NCBI GenBank assembly: GCA_964438995.1
Contig: CAYTMQ010000009.1
Span: forward strand, 76,804 to 140,803
Source: JABMMZ01 sp964438995
GTDB lineage: Bacteria > Bacteroidota > Bacteroidia > NS11-12g > UBA955
Length of the DNA: 64,000 nt
Reading direction: 5' to 3'
Below, in pieces: positions 42,381 to 49,945 of the stretch. Numbering within the stretch: the first letter of the stretch is position 1; every line of letters begins with the position of its first letter. The position numbers and the translations under genes were made by a program. The notes below the pieces were generated by a model. The model was not told the DNA's origin, ran no database searches, and saw nothing but the letters and a program-made list of their open reading frames with translations.

Positions 42381-43139
42381 ATGAGATTAATCTTGACAAT
42401 ATTAATTCTAACCTTGACTTTTATTTCTGCAAGGAGTCAGACTGTTAAAAATCTTGACACAGTAACAAATATCAAAATAGAACCGTTTAGTCAAATTTGT
42501 TATCAGGAGATTTATAGAGTTCGGAAATTTAAAAGAGATAGAACATATCAATCAACAGGTTTTTTGATTGCTCCGAATGTCGTTCTGACAGCAGGACACA
42601 ATCTATACTCTGACATGTGGACCAAAGTAACAAACATCACAATATATCCCGGACGATATAAAGACAACTATTCATTTGATTCAATTGAACTTTCCGGAGA
42701 GTATTTATGTCAAAACTCTATTGTAGTTCATCCGAAATTCTATTGGAATAAGTCAGATTATGATTTTGCTATAATAATCATACCAGACTCTCTAATTAAA
42801 AAAACGAAGAATTGGCCTTCTAAATCCTGTTTTACACTCGACACGACTAATGTGCTTAAACAAGGTGATACTATTTGTGTCGCAGGATTTCCTGCAAGTC
42901 ATGGATATGATGGCTCATTAATGACATTTGAAGTACAAAAGTGCGGCAATGTTAAAGATAAAACTTTCACTCACGATTTTGATACACAAACAGGAAATAG
43001 TGGTTCGCCAATTTGGTTAGAGACTAACGGACAGAAAAAAATAGTGGGAGTTCATACATATGCGGTAACGGGTACTAAAATTGATAAAGAATATATAAAG
43101 ATGATTTTAAATTGGATTGACCAAAAAACCTTACAATAA
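42381..43139 (+). CDS. Secreted trypsin-like serine protease (V8/glutamyl endopeptidase type)
   Basis: The 252-aa protein has a signal peptide (ends ISARSQ) and a chymotrypsin-fold domain with a complete triad: His73 in LTAGHNLY, Asp128 in YDFAIIIIPD and Ser207 in GNSGSPIW. The short loops resemble the V8-like family of extracellular proteases. It would be exported to the periplasm or beyond. It starts 30 bases after attC-like site B, as a cassette gene would, and is followed by a perfect-stem terminator. Confidence 0.85.
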   Translation: MRLILTILILTLTFISARSQTVKNLDTVTNIKIEPFSQICYQEIYRVRKFKRDRTYQSTGFLIAPNVVLTAGHNLYSDMWTKVTNITIYPGRYKDNYSFDSIELSGEYLCQNSIVVHPKFYWNKSDYDFAIIIIPDSLIKKTKNWPSKSCFTLDTTNVLKQGDTICVAGFPASHGYDGSLMTFEVQKCGNVKDKTFTHDFDTQTGNSGSPIWLETNGQKKIVGVHTYAVTGTKIDKEYIKMILNWIDQKTLQ

Positions 43140-43147
43140 CAAGGGGC

Positions 43148-43186
43148 AAAAACTCTATTCGAACTCGAACTTCGAATAGAGTTTTT
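43148..43186 (+). terminator. Strong hairpin terminator after the protease gene
   Basis: A perfect 16-bp stem AAAAACTCTATTCGAA/TTCGAATAGAGTTTTT encloses a 7-base loop, with T run at the right arm. It is symmetrical and would work on both strands. Confidence 0.85.
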
Positions 43187-43282
43187 GGGAAAAATTTTAA
43201 GCCGCTATTTAAATTAACTTTTATCTGTAAATTCGCTTACTATCTCTTGCCCAGAACGTTTATGCCACTTTGAAACAACCCT

Positions 43283-44041
43283 ATGAAAAAGACAATCTAT
43301 ATATTGACATTGATAGTTTTAAATTCTTGTAATTTAGACGATAGGAAGAAAGAAGTTTTAATGTCTGACAAGGACTTTGTTGAAAATGAAAGAGTGTATT
43401 CGCCAGACAGTTCTATGTTTATATTAAATTATTGCTTAGACCTCGGTGCTTATGATTATGGACAAGGTGGAGCTGCAATTCTAAAACTTACAGACGCAAA
43501 AAAAAATTTGCGAGACTATACTATTCCAAACACTTTGACAAGATTAACCTGGATTGACAATCAAACAATTTCAGCCAAATACGATATTTTACCTTCTTTA
43601 AGATCAGGAGAAAAATTGACCTTAAATGACGAAGAAATGAATGGTGTCAAAATCAAAGTTACGGCCTATGATTACATTGACAAAGATGACCATTTAGAAA
43701 TAGAGCACCAAGCAATTTCTCCAAATAGACAATTTGAGCTCATAGTATATCGCTATTTGAAAGATAGGAATAATATGAAGTTTATTCATATTTCAGTTAT
43801 TCCTGTTGGTGGTAAAATACCCAAATATGGCAACTATTTTATTGCTGATATACATTCTGACTATGTACTTAATGCTACTTGGACAGAAAGCAATGAACTC
43901 AAATTTTATTCGAACAGTAATTATTCTCACTTAATTCAATACTTTTTGGTTGAAGACAGAATAAAAATAGATTATAAAATTGTAACCGACGATAAAGCTT
44001 ATGGAAGTAAATACTTGTGGATAGGGGAAAGTAACAAATAG
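43283..44041 (+). CDS. Lipoprotein of unknown function, 252 aa
   Basis: The protein starts MKKTIYILTLIVLNSCNLDD, a lipoprotein signal with lipobox LNSC (Cys16). The mature part is mixed alpha/beta with VYSPDSSMFILNYCLDLGAYDYGQ and HQAISPNRQFELIVYRYLKD, two segments that look like a repeated module (PDSSMFILNYC / PNRQFELIVYR). No domain is recognised. It lies between the terminator and the second copy of the duplicated unit, so it is a separate transcription unit. An envelope location is predicted. Confidence 0.6.
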   Translation: MKKTIYILTLIVLNSCNLDDRKKEVLMSDKDFVENERVYSPDSSMFILNYCLDLGAYDYGQGGAAILKLTDAKKNLRDYTIPNTLTRLTWIDNQTISAKYDILPSLRSGEKLTLNDEEMNGVKIKVTAYDYIDKDDHLEIEHQAISPNRQFELIVYRYLKDRNNMKFIHISVIPVGGKIPKYGNYFIADIHSDYVLNATWTESNELKFYSNSNYSHLIQYFLVEDRIKIDYKIVTDDKAYGSKYLWIGESNK

Positions 44042-44285
44042 AACGGCTTGGAAATAGTCGTTCATACAAACCTCAATTAAATCAATATTCAATCAGTATT
44101 TAGCTTTATTGCTAGTATTTAAACAATCAAATTGTCAATAATAACTTATGAAATATAATTATACCTAATGTTTGAGAAGGTCAACCAAATTATTAATCTG
44201 AATCATAGTGAGTCAAGAACCATTTAAAAAAAATTAAATATTTAATTCATTAATAATAAATAATTTATGTAAATGTGGATTAAAA

Positions 44286-44332
44286 TCACCCAAAAGGGTG
44301 AGTGAAGTTTTACTTCAAAACAGATATACTTG
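44286..44332 (+). promoter_or_regulatory. Palindrome plus -7 element, copy 2
   Basis: TCACCCAAAAGGGTGA at 44286-44301 and TATACTTG at 44325-44332, again 23 bases apart, with 11 bases from the element to the peptide ATG in both copies. Conserved spacing in otherwise diverged DNA supports a working promoter with an upstream operator or activator site. Confidence 0.6.
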
Positions 44333-44343
44333 CAGAGCTAAAC

Positions 44344-44505
44344 ATGAAAAAAATAAAACTAAAAGGTAGGCCTAATTCTAATTGGGGGCTGGGTACAACG
44401 GATTTAATTTTAAGGAATTTTCAAGACATAGGCACTGCTGGAAGGGGAGAGGAGTGTTGGGGTTTTAGGGACCTTTTTAATAGAGTAATAATGACTAAAA
44501 TATGA
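44344..44505 (+). CDS. Short peptide gene, intact copy, 53 aa
   Basis: The frame encodes MKKIKLKGRPNSNWGLGTTD, then LILRNFQDI, GRGEECWGF and a basic end VIMTKI. It has a basic N-terminus and one Cys in an ECWG context. Similarity to copy 1 at the protein level (RP-SNWGLG-T--ILRNFQD---AG-GE) and a conserved promoter support a real gene. I do not recognise it; a small secreted-peptide, toxin-like or regulatory role are all possible and none is shown. Confidence 0.45.
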   Translation: MKKIKLKGRPNSNWGLGTTDLILRNFQDIGTAGRGEECWGFRDLFNRVIMTKI

Positions 44506-44736
44506 CCAATCCAATACATTTTGAAGTGATTTGCGCCAATATGTGGCTGGTATAAGTGAGTTAGCGGTCATTGTAAAGGACGACAGTGCAAACATGAAAC
44601 GACAATAAAAAGAAAATGATACTTTTGAAAAACAGAAACCAACGCTTCGTAAAATTAAAAGAGGTGCAAGCCAGCCCACAAGCCGACACAATTGCACCAC
44701 ATTTAATTTTACCCAACGCACCTAAAACGCACAGAC

Positions 44737-45816
44737 ATGGCAATAATTGACGTATTAAAGTATGACGGGCCAAACAACGCTTTGGTTTGGAAATGGAGAC
44801 CAAAAGTTGACAGCAAACGTGATGAAGAATTACGACTTGGGACACAACTCGTAGTTAACCAATCACAACAAGCATTATTTATTAAAGGTGGACAACTGCT
44901 CGACATTTTTGAGGCAGGGACACATACTTTATCAACTCAAAATCTTCCAATTTTATCAAGTTTAATTGGACTTGCATTTGGCGGACAAAGTCCATTTAAG
45001 GCGGAAGTTTATTTTATAAATAAAGCCGTTGCAATGGACACAAAATTTGGACTTATTCCATTTAATATGATGGAACCGAATTTTAGAGTTCCAATTCCAA
45101 TTACATCAAGAGGTAGTTTTGCTGTAAAAGTTGCAGACGCAAAAACTTTTCTTAATCAAATTATTGGGACAGTTCCAGACTTTGAAGCGGACAAGCTAAC
45201 ACAATTTTTCAGAGGAATTATTACTGAAAATGTAAAAACTGCAATTACAAGAATTTCAAAAGAACAAAACTTAAATCCGCTTGAATTAGAAGCCATTGTT
45301 TCAGAAGTTTCAGGAGCAGTAAAAGGAATAATTTCAGAAGCACTTGCTAAATACGGACTTCATTTAGAATTCTTCAACATCGAAGCAATCCCAGTTGTTG
45401 ACGAAGACCCAAGAGTTAAAAAAATCGTTGACGACTTCCATAGATTAATGTCGCAAGACATGGAAGAAAGAATGAGGTTGAAACGTAGAGCAGAAAATTT
45501 AGAAGTATATAAAGTTGAAAGAACATTTGACACAACTGAAAAAGCAGCCGAAAATATTGGTGGTGGAATTGGTGGAGAAGGCGGGATTTTAGGAACAGTT
45601 GTAGGACTTGGAATGGCAACACCTATTGCAAACACAATGGGCAACCTAATGAATAATACGACCCAAAATATTCAACAAAATCAAAACAACAATGCGGGAG
45701 TGAATAAAGATGAAGTATTGAAACTTTTAAAAGAACTTGGCGAATTGAAAACCGCAGGTATTCTTACTGAAGAAGAATTTACTGAAAAGAAAAAAGAACT
45801 TTTATCTAAACTATAA
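44737..45816 (+). CDS. SPFH-domain protein with C-terminal SHOCT motif
   Basis: The 359-aa protein begins with an SPFH/Band-7 domain of the YdjI (virion-core-like) type: IIDVLKYDGPNNALVWKWRP, ELRLGTQLVVNQSQQALFIKGGQ, FINKAVAMDTKFGLIPF. A charged helical stretch follows, then a Gly-rich segment (GGGIGGEGGILGTVVGLG), an Asn/Gln-rich linker and a C-terminal SHOCT helix pair (EVLKLLKELGELKTAGILTEEEFTEKKKELLSKL-type). Family members associate with membranes. It is the first of a closely spaced set with a zinc-ribbon protein, a PH-like/SHOCT protein and a membrane protein, which suggests a membrane-bound complex. Confidence 0.8.
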   Translation: MAIIDVLKYDGPNNALVWKWRPKVDSKRDEELRLGTQLVVNQSQQALFIKGGQLLDIFEAGTHTLSTQNLPILSSLIGLAFGGQSPFKAEVYFINKAVAMDTKFGLIPFNMMEPNFRVPIPITSRGSFAVKVADAKTFLNQIIGTVPDFEADKLTQFFRGIITENVKTAITRISKEQNLNPLELEAIVSEVSGAVKGIISEALAKYGLHLEFFNIEAIPVVDEDPRVKKIVDDFHRLMSQDMEERMRLKRRAENLEVYKVERTFDTTEKAAENIGGGIGGEGGILGTVVGLGMATPIANTMGNLMNNTTQNIQQNQNNNAGVNKDEVLKLLKELGELKTAGILTEEEFTEKKKELLSKL

Positions 45817-45821
45817 GCCGA

Positions 45822-46385
45822 ATGTTAAAGTGTAATTCTTGTAAAAATCCAGTAGCAGTAACATCTATTCATTGTGAATGGTGCGGTGCTAAAATTGTTC
45901 GTGAAACAGAAAACCAAACGAATAACAACGGCAATAATTCTAATAGTAGTTTAGCCGACTTTATGAATAAGTTGAACGAAGTTGAAAATGAAATTGTAAA
46001 AGAAAATGCAAGTACTGGAACTTGGGGTGCATTAGATGGTATGCTAACAAGAGCATTTGGCAACTCTAAAATTGACAGCTTAAATCAAAAGAAAGCGACA
46101 ATAATTCAAACCTATCCATTACCGAAAAACCCAGACGATTTGCTTGAAATAGCGAATATGGCAGCTTCAAATTTTAAAAATATCAAAGTTCACAAAGTTG
46201 CATTGACAGACAATGCAAGAAATGAAAATAAAATAAACCAACCAATAAAAAATGCATGGAAAACCAAGGCAGAGCAAGCCCTCAATCTGCTTGCTATTTA
46301 TTCGAGGACGGATGATTTCATTCGCCAACAAATTGAATTATTAAAAAACCAACTTATCGAAGAGAAGAAAGGTTGGTTTAAATAA
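45822..46385 (+). CDS. Zinc-ribbon protein, 187 aa
   Basis: An N-terminal zinc ribbon (CNSCKNPV...HCEWCGAK, two CxxC pairs) is followed by an Asn-rich linker and a helical C-terminal domain (NPDDLLEIANMAASNFKNIK, KAEQALNLLAIYSRTDDFIRQQIELLKNQL). I recognise no further family. It starts 5 bases after the SPFH gene stop and precedes the PH-like/SHOCT gene, so it belongs to the same operon; it may be an adaptor between the two (inference). Confidence 0.7.
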   Translation: MLKCNSCKNPVAVTSIHCEWCGAKIVRETENQTNNNGNNSNSSLADFMNKLNEVENEIVKENASTGTWGALDGMLTRAFGNSKIDSLNQKKATIIQTYPLPKNPDDLLEIANMAASNFKNIKVHKVALTDNARNENKINQPIKNAWKTKAEQALNLLAIYSRTDDFIRQQIELLKNQLIEEKKGWFK

Positions 46386-46434
46386 TTCCCAAACTAAAGA
46401 TTTAATTTTCACTAACAAATAAAACAAAAAAAGT

Positions 46435-47040
46435 ATGTTATCAATCAAAGAATTAGTAACCGAAGAGCAAGACCCAAAAGTAATTGAGAAAGTTTTGCCA
46501 AAAGTGCAAGAGTATTGCACATCAAATGAAGAAGTTCAATACATCGCAGTTCAAAAGAAAACGCTTGGCGTTAACTTTTCGCCTGACTGTATTGCTTTAA
46601 CAAACAAGAGAATTATTTTAATTAGACCTAAATCATTTGGTTTAAGTCTTGACTTCAAAGATTTTTCTTGGATGAATGTAGCTGATGTTCACATGAAAGA
46701 AGGTGTATTTGCAGCAACAATTACAATTAAAACTACTACGGGTCAAACAGACAGTATGGAAGACATTCCTAAAGCACAAGCAAGAAGACTTTATCGCTTT
46801 GCTCAAGAAATGGAAGAAACGAAAAAAGAAGAACGCAGACAACGTGACCTTGAAGACAAACGTGCTATTGCAGGTGGTGGTATTACTATTAACACACCAA
46901 GTCATCAACCACAAGCAACGGCAGCTCCAGTTGAAGACCCAATGGAAAAACTAACAAAATTAAAATCAATGCTAGACATGGGTATTTTAACGCAAGCAGA
47001 ATTTGACGCTAAAAAAGCAGACATTCTTTCAAAAATGTAA
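46435..47040 (+). CDS. Bacterial PH-like domain protein with SHOCT motif
   Basis: The 201-aa protein has a PH-like domain (VQYIAVQKKTLGVNFSPDCI, ALTNKRIILIRPKSFGLSLDFKDF and GVFAATITIKTTTGQTDS) followed by a charged helix and a C-terminal SHOCT motif (DPMEKLTKLKSMLDMGILTQAEFDAKKADILSKM-type). The same SHOCT ending occurs in the SPFH protein two genes upstream, which argues that both bind a shared partner. No membrane segment is present. Confidence 0.78.
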   Translation: MLSIKELVTEEQDPKVIEKVLPKVQEYCTSNEEVQYIAVQKKTLGVNFSPDCIALTNKRIILIRPKSFGLSLDFKDFSWMNVADVHMKEGVFAATITIKTTTGQTDSMEDIPKAQARRLYRFAQEMEETKKEERRQRDLEDKRAIAGGGITINTPSHQPQATAAPVEDPMEKLTKLKSMLDMGILTQAEFDAKKADILSKM

Positions 47041-47046
47041 AACAGC

Positions 47047-47075
47047 AAATAGTGGGGGCTTCGCCCCCGCTATTT
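47047..47075 (+). terminator. GC-rich hairpin after the PH/SHOCT gene
   Basis: AAATAGTGGGGGC and GCCCCCGCTATTT pair around UUC, with one G-T pair, followed by ATAATA rather than a long T run. It could end most transcripts before the small membrane protein gene. Confidence 0.65.
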
Positions 47076-47090
47076 ATAATATGACTTGAA

Positions 47091-47432
47091 ATGAAAAATT
47101 TATTACTAATAGCAGGGTTCATTTTAATTGTGTTAAACACATTAATTGGACTGATGATTTCAAAATATTCGCCATTCAATTATTTGATGGTAGATTTGAG
47201 TTTACTCATTTCAACAGTTCTAATTTATTTGTTTTCCAACAGCAATATTTCAACCGGTTATAAAATCGGCTTGACAGTTTTGTTTGCAATAACTGGACTT
47301 GCAAAAGTTGTTTGTAGTATAGTCGCACCGCAACATTTTCAAGACAACTTTTTAATTGTGGTTGTGTTAGGACTTATAAGTTTTGAAGCCTTATGTTTAT
47401 TGAGTGCATTTGCAATGAAAAAATTTGCTTGA
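47091..47432 (+). CDS. Small membrane protein, 113 aa
   Basis: The protein is almost entirely hydrophobic, with four segments (about residues 4-22, 28-46, 54-76, 83-108) and a short Lys tail. No family is recognised. It follows the PH/SHOCT gene after a hairpin and may be an attenuated last member of the SPFH operon. It is the last gene before attC-like site C. Confidence 0.6.
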   Translation: MKNLLLIAGFILIVLNTLIGLMISKYSPFNYLMVDLSLLISTVLIYLFSNSNISTGYKIGLTVLFAITGLAKVVCSIVAPQHFQDNFLIVVVLGLISFEALCLLSAFAMKKFA

Positions 47433-47574
47433 CAACTCCAACGCATTTGCAGGCACATTTGCTTTTTTTTCATCGCACATATCAACGCTAAAAAAATCAA
47501 AAGAGCCAGCAAGCCAACACACCAAGACACCAATAAAATGAGCCGACACAGGACGACAGAAAAGAACAACGAAC

Positions 47575-47707
47575 CGCTAACAGCACCTACCCAAAAGGCG
47601 GGGTTTCGTGCTTCGTATGACAGTTTTGTGGTTAATCAAACATTAGTTTTTCAAATCAAGTTTTGTGGTAAAAGTCCCGCCCTTCGGGTAGCTGCAAAAC
47701 GTTACCT
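47575..47707 (+). other. attC-like recombination site C
   Basis: Left: CTAAC-A-GCACCTACCC. Right: GGGTAGCTGC-AAAAC-GTTACCT. The L boxes pair with one mismatch and there is an inner GGCGGG/CCCGCC pair. The site is 133 bases long. The interval 47433-47738 contains this site, a third copy of the cassette-flanking sequence and no gene. Confidence 0.65.
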
Positions 47708-47738
47708 GCAAGCTTAACAGAACGACACGACAGAGAAT

Positions 47739-48395
47739 ATGACACCAGAAGAATTTGTAAAGAACTTCTATTTAGAACGAAAATCACTTATCGACTTATA
47801 TTTAAGTTCTGATAACGAGACAGATATTTCTAAGTTAATTTCAGACTTACAGCTTGATGAACTGAAAACTGAAAAACTTCGACAAATTTTAAATTATGTT
47901 TTAAGAGACGCATTTTACACAACTTTGTTGGGACTTGACGGAGAAGCTCAAATTGGAGAACGACAAGAAACTTATAAAATTGAAGATGAAAATGGCAACG
48001 AACTGACAGGTGGCGAAATCGAAAGTTATGCATGGGAATATTTTCACAACAACAAATTTGAGTTTGACAAATCAGGCGCAGACTTTATTGCAACATTGTC
48101 ATACAAGACTACTGAACACGGTGGAAGAAAGACAGCAGCCAAAACTGGTTATAGACCACAAGTGAAATTTGACTTTGATGAAATGCAAACTTCAGGACAA
48201 CAAACATTCATTGACAGAGAACTTGTTTTCCCAGGTGAAACAATTGAAGCAGAAATAAAAATCCTTTCTGTTGACCATTTCGCAAACCGACTGACAGAGA
48301 AAATGCAATTTGAATTTAGAGAAGGTGCCGCAGTAATTGGGACAGGAATAATTAAGCATATAATCAATGACAATCTCAAAAAAGCCAGCAGGTAA
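47739..48395 (+). CDS. Protein with EF-Tu domain-3-like C-terminus, 218 aa
   Basis: Residues about 115-210 follow EF-Tu domain 3: GYRPQ at 137-141, then ETIEAEIKILSVDHFANRLTEKMQFEFREG (FREG at 193-196) and GTGIIKHI. The GTPase domain and domain 2 are absent. The N-terminal 110 residues are a separate helical region (EEFVKNFYLERKSLIDLYLS, LRQILNYVLRDAFYTTLLGLDGEAQ) that I do not recognise. It cannot act as a GTPase; binding of tRNA, EF-Ts or another EF-Tu partner through the barrel is a speculation. It is alone between attC-like sites C and D and its stop codon overlaps the AAC of site D. Confidence 0.7.
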   Translation: MTPEEFVKNFYLERKSLIDLYLSSDNETDISKLISDLQLDELKTEKLRQILNYVLRDAFYTTLLGLDGEAQIGERQETYKIEDENGNELTGGEIESYAWEYFHNNKFEFDKSGADFIATLSYKTTEHGGRKTAAKTGYRPQVKFDFDEMQTSGQQTFIDRELVFPGETIEAEIKILSVDHFANRLTEKMQFEFREGAAVIGTGIIKHIINDNLKKASR

Positions 48396-48521
48396 CAGGC
48401 GTTTGGCAAAAAAGCGGGTCCAGTGCTTAAATGAAGCTTTGTGCTTCGTATCAAATTCAGTGCTGAATGAAAGTTTAGTGCTTCGAAATCCGCTTCTTCG
48501 CCAAGCGCCAAACCGTTAGTT
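48390..48521 (+). other. attC-like recombination site D
   Basis: Left: GTAAC-A-GGCGTTTGGC. Right: GCCAAGCGCC-AAACC-GTTAGTT. The L boxes pair with one mismatch. The TAA stop of the preceding gene lies in the left core, and the next gene starts 20 bases after the site. Confidence 0.7.
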
Positions 48522-48541
48522 ACACTTCAATTAAATTTTAT

Positions 48542-49405
48542 ATGGCAAAACGAATAACAACAAAAACTACTGACATTTCCACACCGACTGCTTTAGTAGT
48601 TGGACGAGAATATTTCAAAGAAGAAGTTAACAAACGCATCGTTTTGGGAGAAGAAATTTACGGCAGACAAATTCAAACTAATCGACAATTTGAACAAGCC
48701 AGGCAGGACTTCTACGACTGGAATGATTTTAATTCAGAATTGCTTAAGCAATCGTTTAATAAACAAAATAATGAGTACAAGGAAAGATATGACAATATAA
48801 ATAATAAATTTATTTATGTATCTAAATCACCTTCTGAAGAACTTCAAGAGTTTATTGAAGACGTAAAAAACAAGGTAAATAATCTAAAACAACTTGTAGC
48901 AAAATTGTCGCTTATAAAAACAGAAATAAACGAGCCAATTATTACAAAAGAGATTTCAGGTGCAACTAACAAAGTTTTTATTGTACACGGACACAATAAT
49001 GAAGTGAAAGTAAATGTGGCAAGGACAATTGAAAAGTTAGGACTTGAAGCTATAATTCTCCATGAACAAGCAAATTCTGGCAAGACGATCATTGAGAAAT
49101 TTGAACAATATGCAGACGTTGCATTTGCTATTATAATATTGACAGATGATGATTTAGGAAAAAGTAAGAAAGATGATAATTTAAATAATAGAGCAAGACA
49201 AAATGTAATTTTAGAACTTGGCTATTTTATTGGAAAACTCTCAAGAAACAAGGTTTGCCCTCTATACCTTTCAGGAGTTGAATTACCCAGTGATTTACTT
49301 GGTTTATTATACATTGAGCTTGATGCAGAAGAAAGTTGGAAATTTAAATTGGCTAAAGAATTAAAGGCATCAGGACTTGACATTGACGTAAATAAAATTC
49401 TATAA
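48542..49405 (+). CDS. TIR-like domain nucleotide-binding protein (CAP12/Pycsar-type)
   Basis: The 287-aa protein has a charged, helical N-terminal half (about 30-135) and a C-terminal TIR-like domain of the type found in CBASS/Pycsar effectors: NKVFIVHGHNNEVKVNVART, ILHEQANSGKTIIEKFEQY, AFAIIILTDDDLG and ARQNVILELGYFIGKL. Glu225 in that last motif is at the position of the catalytic Glu of NAD-cleaving TIR domains. It is therefore a candidate NADase effector. No cyclase gene is nearby; the next gene (130 aa) may be its partner. Cytoplasmic. Confidence 0.78.
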   Translation: MAKRITTKTTDISTPTALVVGREYFKEEVNKRIVLGEEIYGRQIQTNRQFEQARQDFYDWNDFNSELLKQSFNKQNNEYKERYDNINNKFIYVSKSPSEELQEFIEDVKNKVNNLKQLVAKLSLIKTEINEPIITKEISGATNKVFIVHGHNNEVKVNVARTIEKLGLEAIILHEQANSGKTIIEKFEQYADVAFAIIILTDDDLGKSKKDDNLNNRARQNVILELGYFIGKLSRNKVCPLYLSGVELPSDLLGLLYIELDAEESWKFKLAKELKASGLDIDVNKIL

Positions 49406-49407
49406 AA

Positions 49408-49800
49408 ATGTTGAAAGAAATATTAAATGGACTTAGTGTTATACTTGGTCCTATCGCCACAGCTTCAAGAGAATATTCTCAAATGAAAGATGGAGCACTT
49501 CGTGCAATTTGCACTGCATTGGATGAAACTTATCTCTATTATCGTGACATTGAAAATGGTCAGTTGCCTAATCGTGACAGAGAAGCAATGCTTGTTAAGT
49601 ATTGGTCAGCAGCAGCTATAAGTCTAAGACATTTTGACGAAAGACTTGCAACAAGATGTGATGACAAAGCTGAGTATTGGGTTAAACCCGAAAATTACAG
49701 TGAACAAGATATTCAAAATCTTGAAATTGGCTTGAATAGTGTTCGACAAGCATATAAGAAAATGCTTAAACCAGACTTTAAAACATTTGGTAGAATTTGA
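49408..49800 (+). CDS. Hypothetical protein paired with the TIR-like gene, 130 aa
   Basis: I do not recognise this family. The protein is mainly helical with a hydrophobic N-terminal stretch (EILNGLSVILGPIATAS), then MKDGALRAICTALDETYLYYRDIENG, NRDREAMLVKYWSAAAISLRHFDERLATRCDDKAEYWVKPE and a short basic tail. It starts two bases after the TIR-like gene stop, so the two are cotranscribed and probably act together, as sensor, inhibitor or immunity partner (inference). Confidence 0.55.
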   Translation: MLKEILNGLSVILGPIATASREYSQMKDGALRAICTALDETYLYYRDIENGQLPNRDREAMLVKYWSAAAISLRHFDERLATRCDDKAEYWVKPENYSEQDIQNLEIGLNSVRQAYKKMLKPDFKTFGRI

Positions 49801-49945
49801 ACTGTTCCTTACCTAATATTGACATCAAACTGTCTTTCGAATAAACAATAAGTTTTGTGTATCAAATTTACTTTAGAAATATATTGAAACTTTGTTTACT
49901 CAATTCACCCTTATTTAAAACATTTACAGCAACAACCTGGAACAG

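Larger units (their letters stand above)
44210..44600 (+). repeat. Duplicated unit, copy 2
   Basis: Diverged copy of the unit at 38580-39010, with the same order of palindrome, promoter, peptide gene and GGCTGGTATAAGTGAGTT tail. The interval 44042-44736 holds this unit, the intact peptide gene and a second copy of the cassette-flanking sequence at about 44638-44690. Confidence 0.8.

Noticed and set aside
44410..44906. Minus-strand frames opposite the duplicated unit and the SPFH gene start
   Set aside because: They are antisense to the peptide gene and to a well-supported SPFH gene and show no family features.
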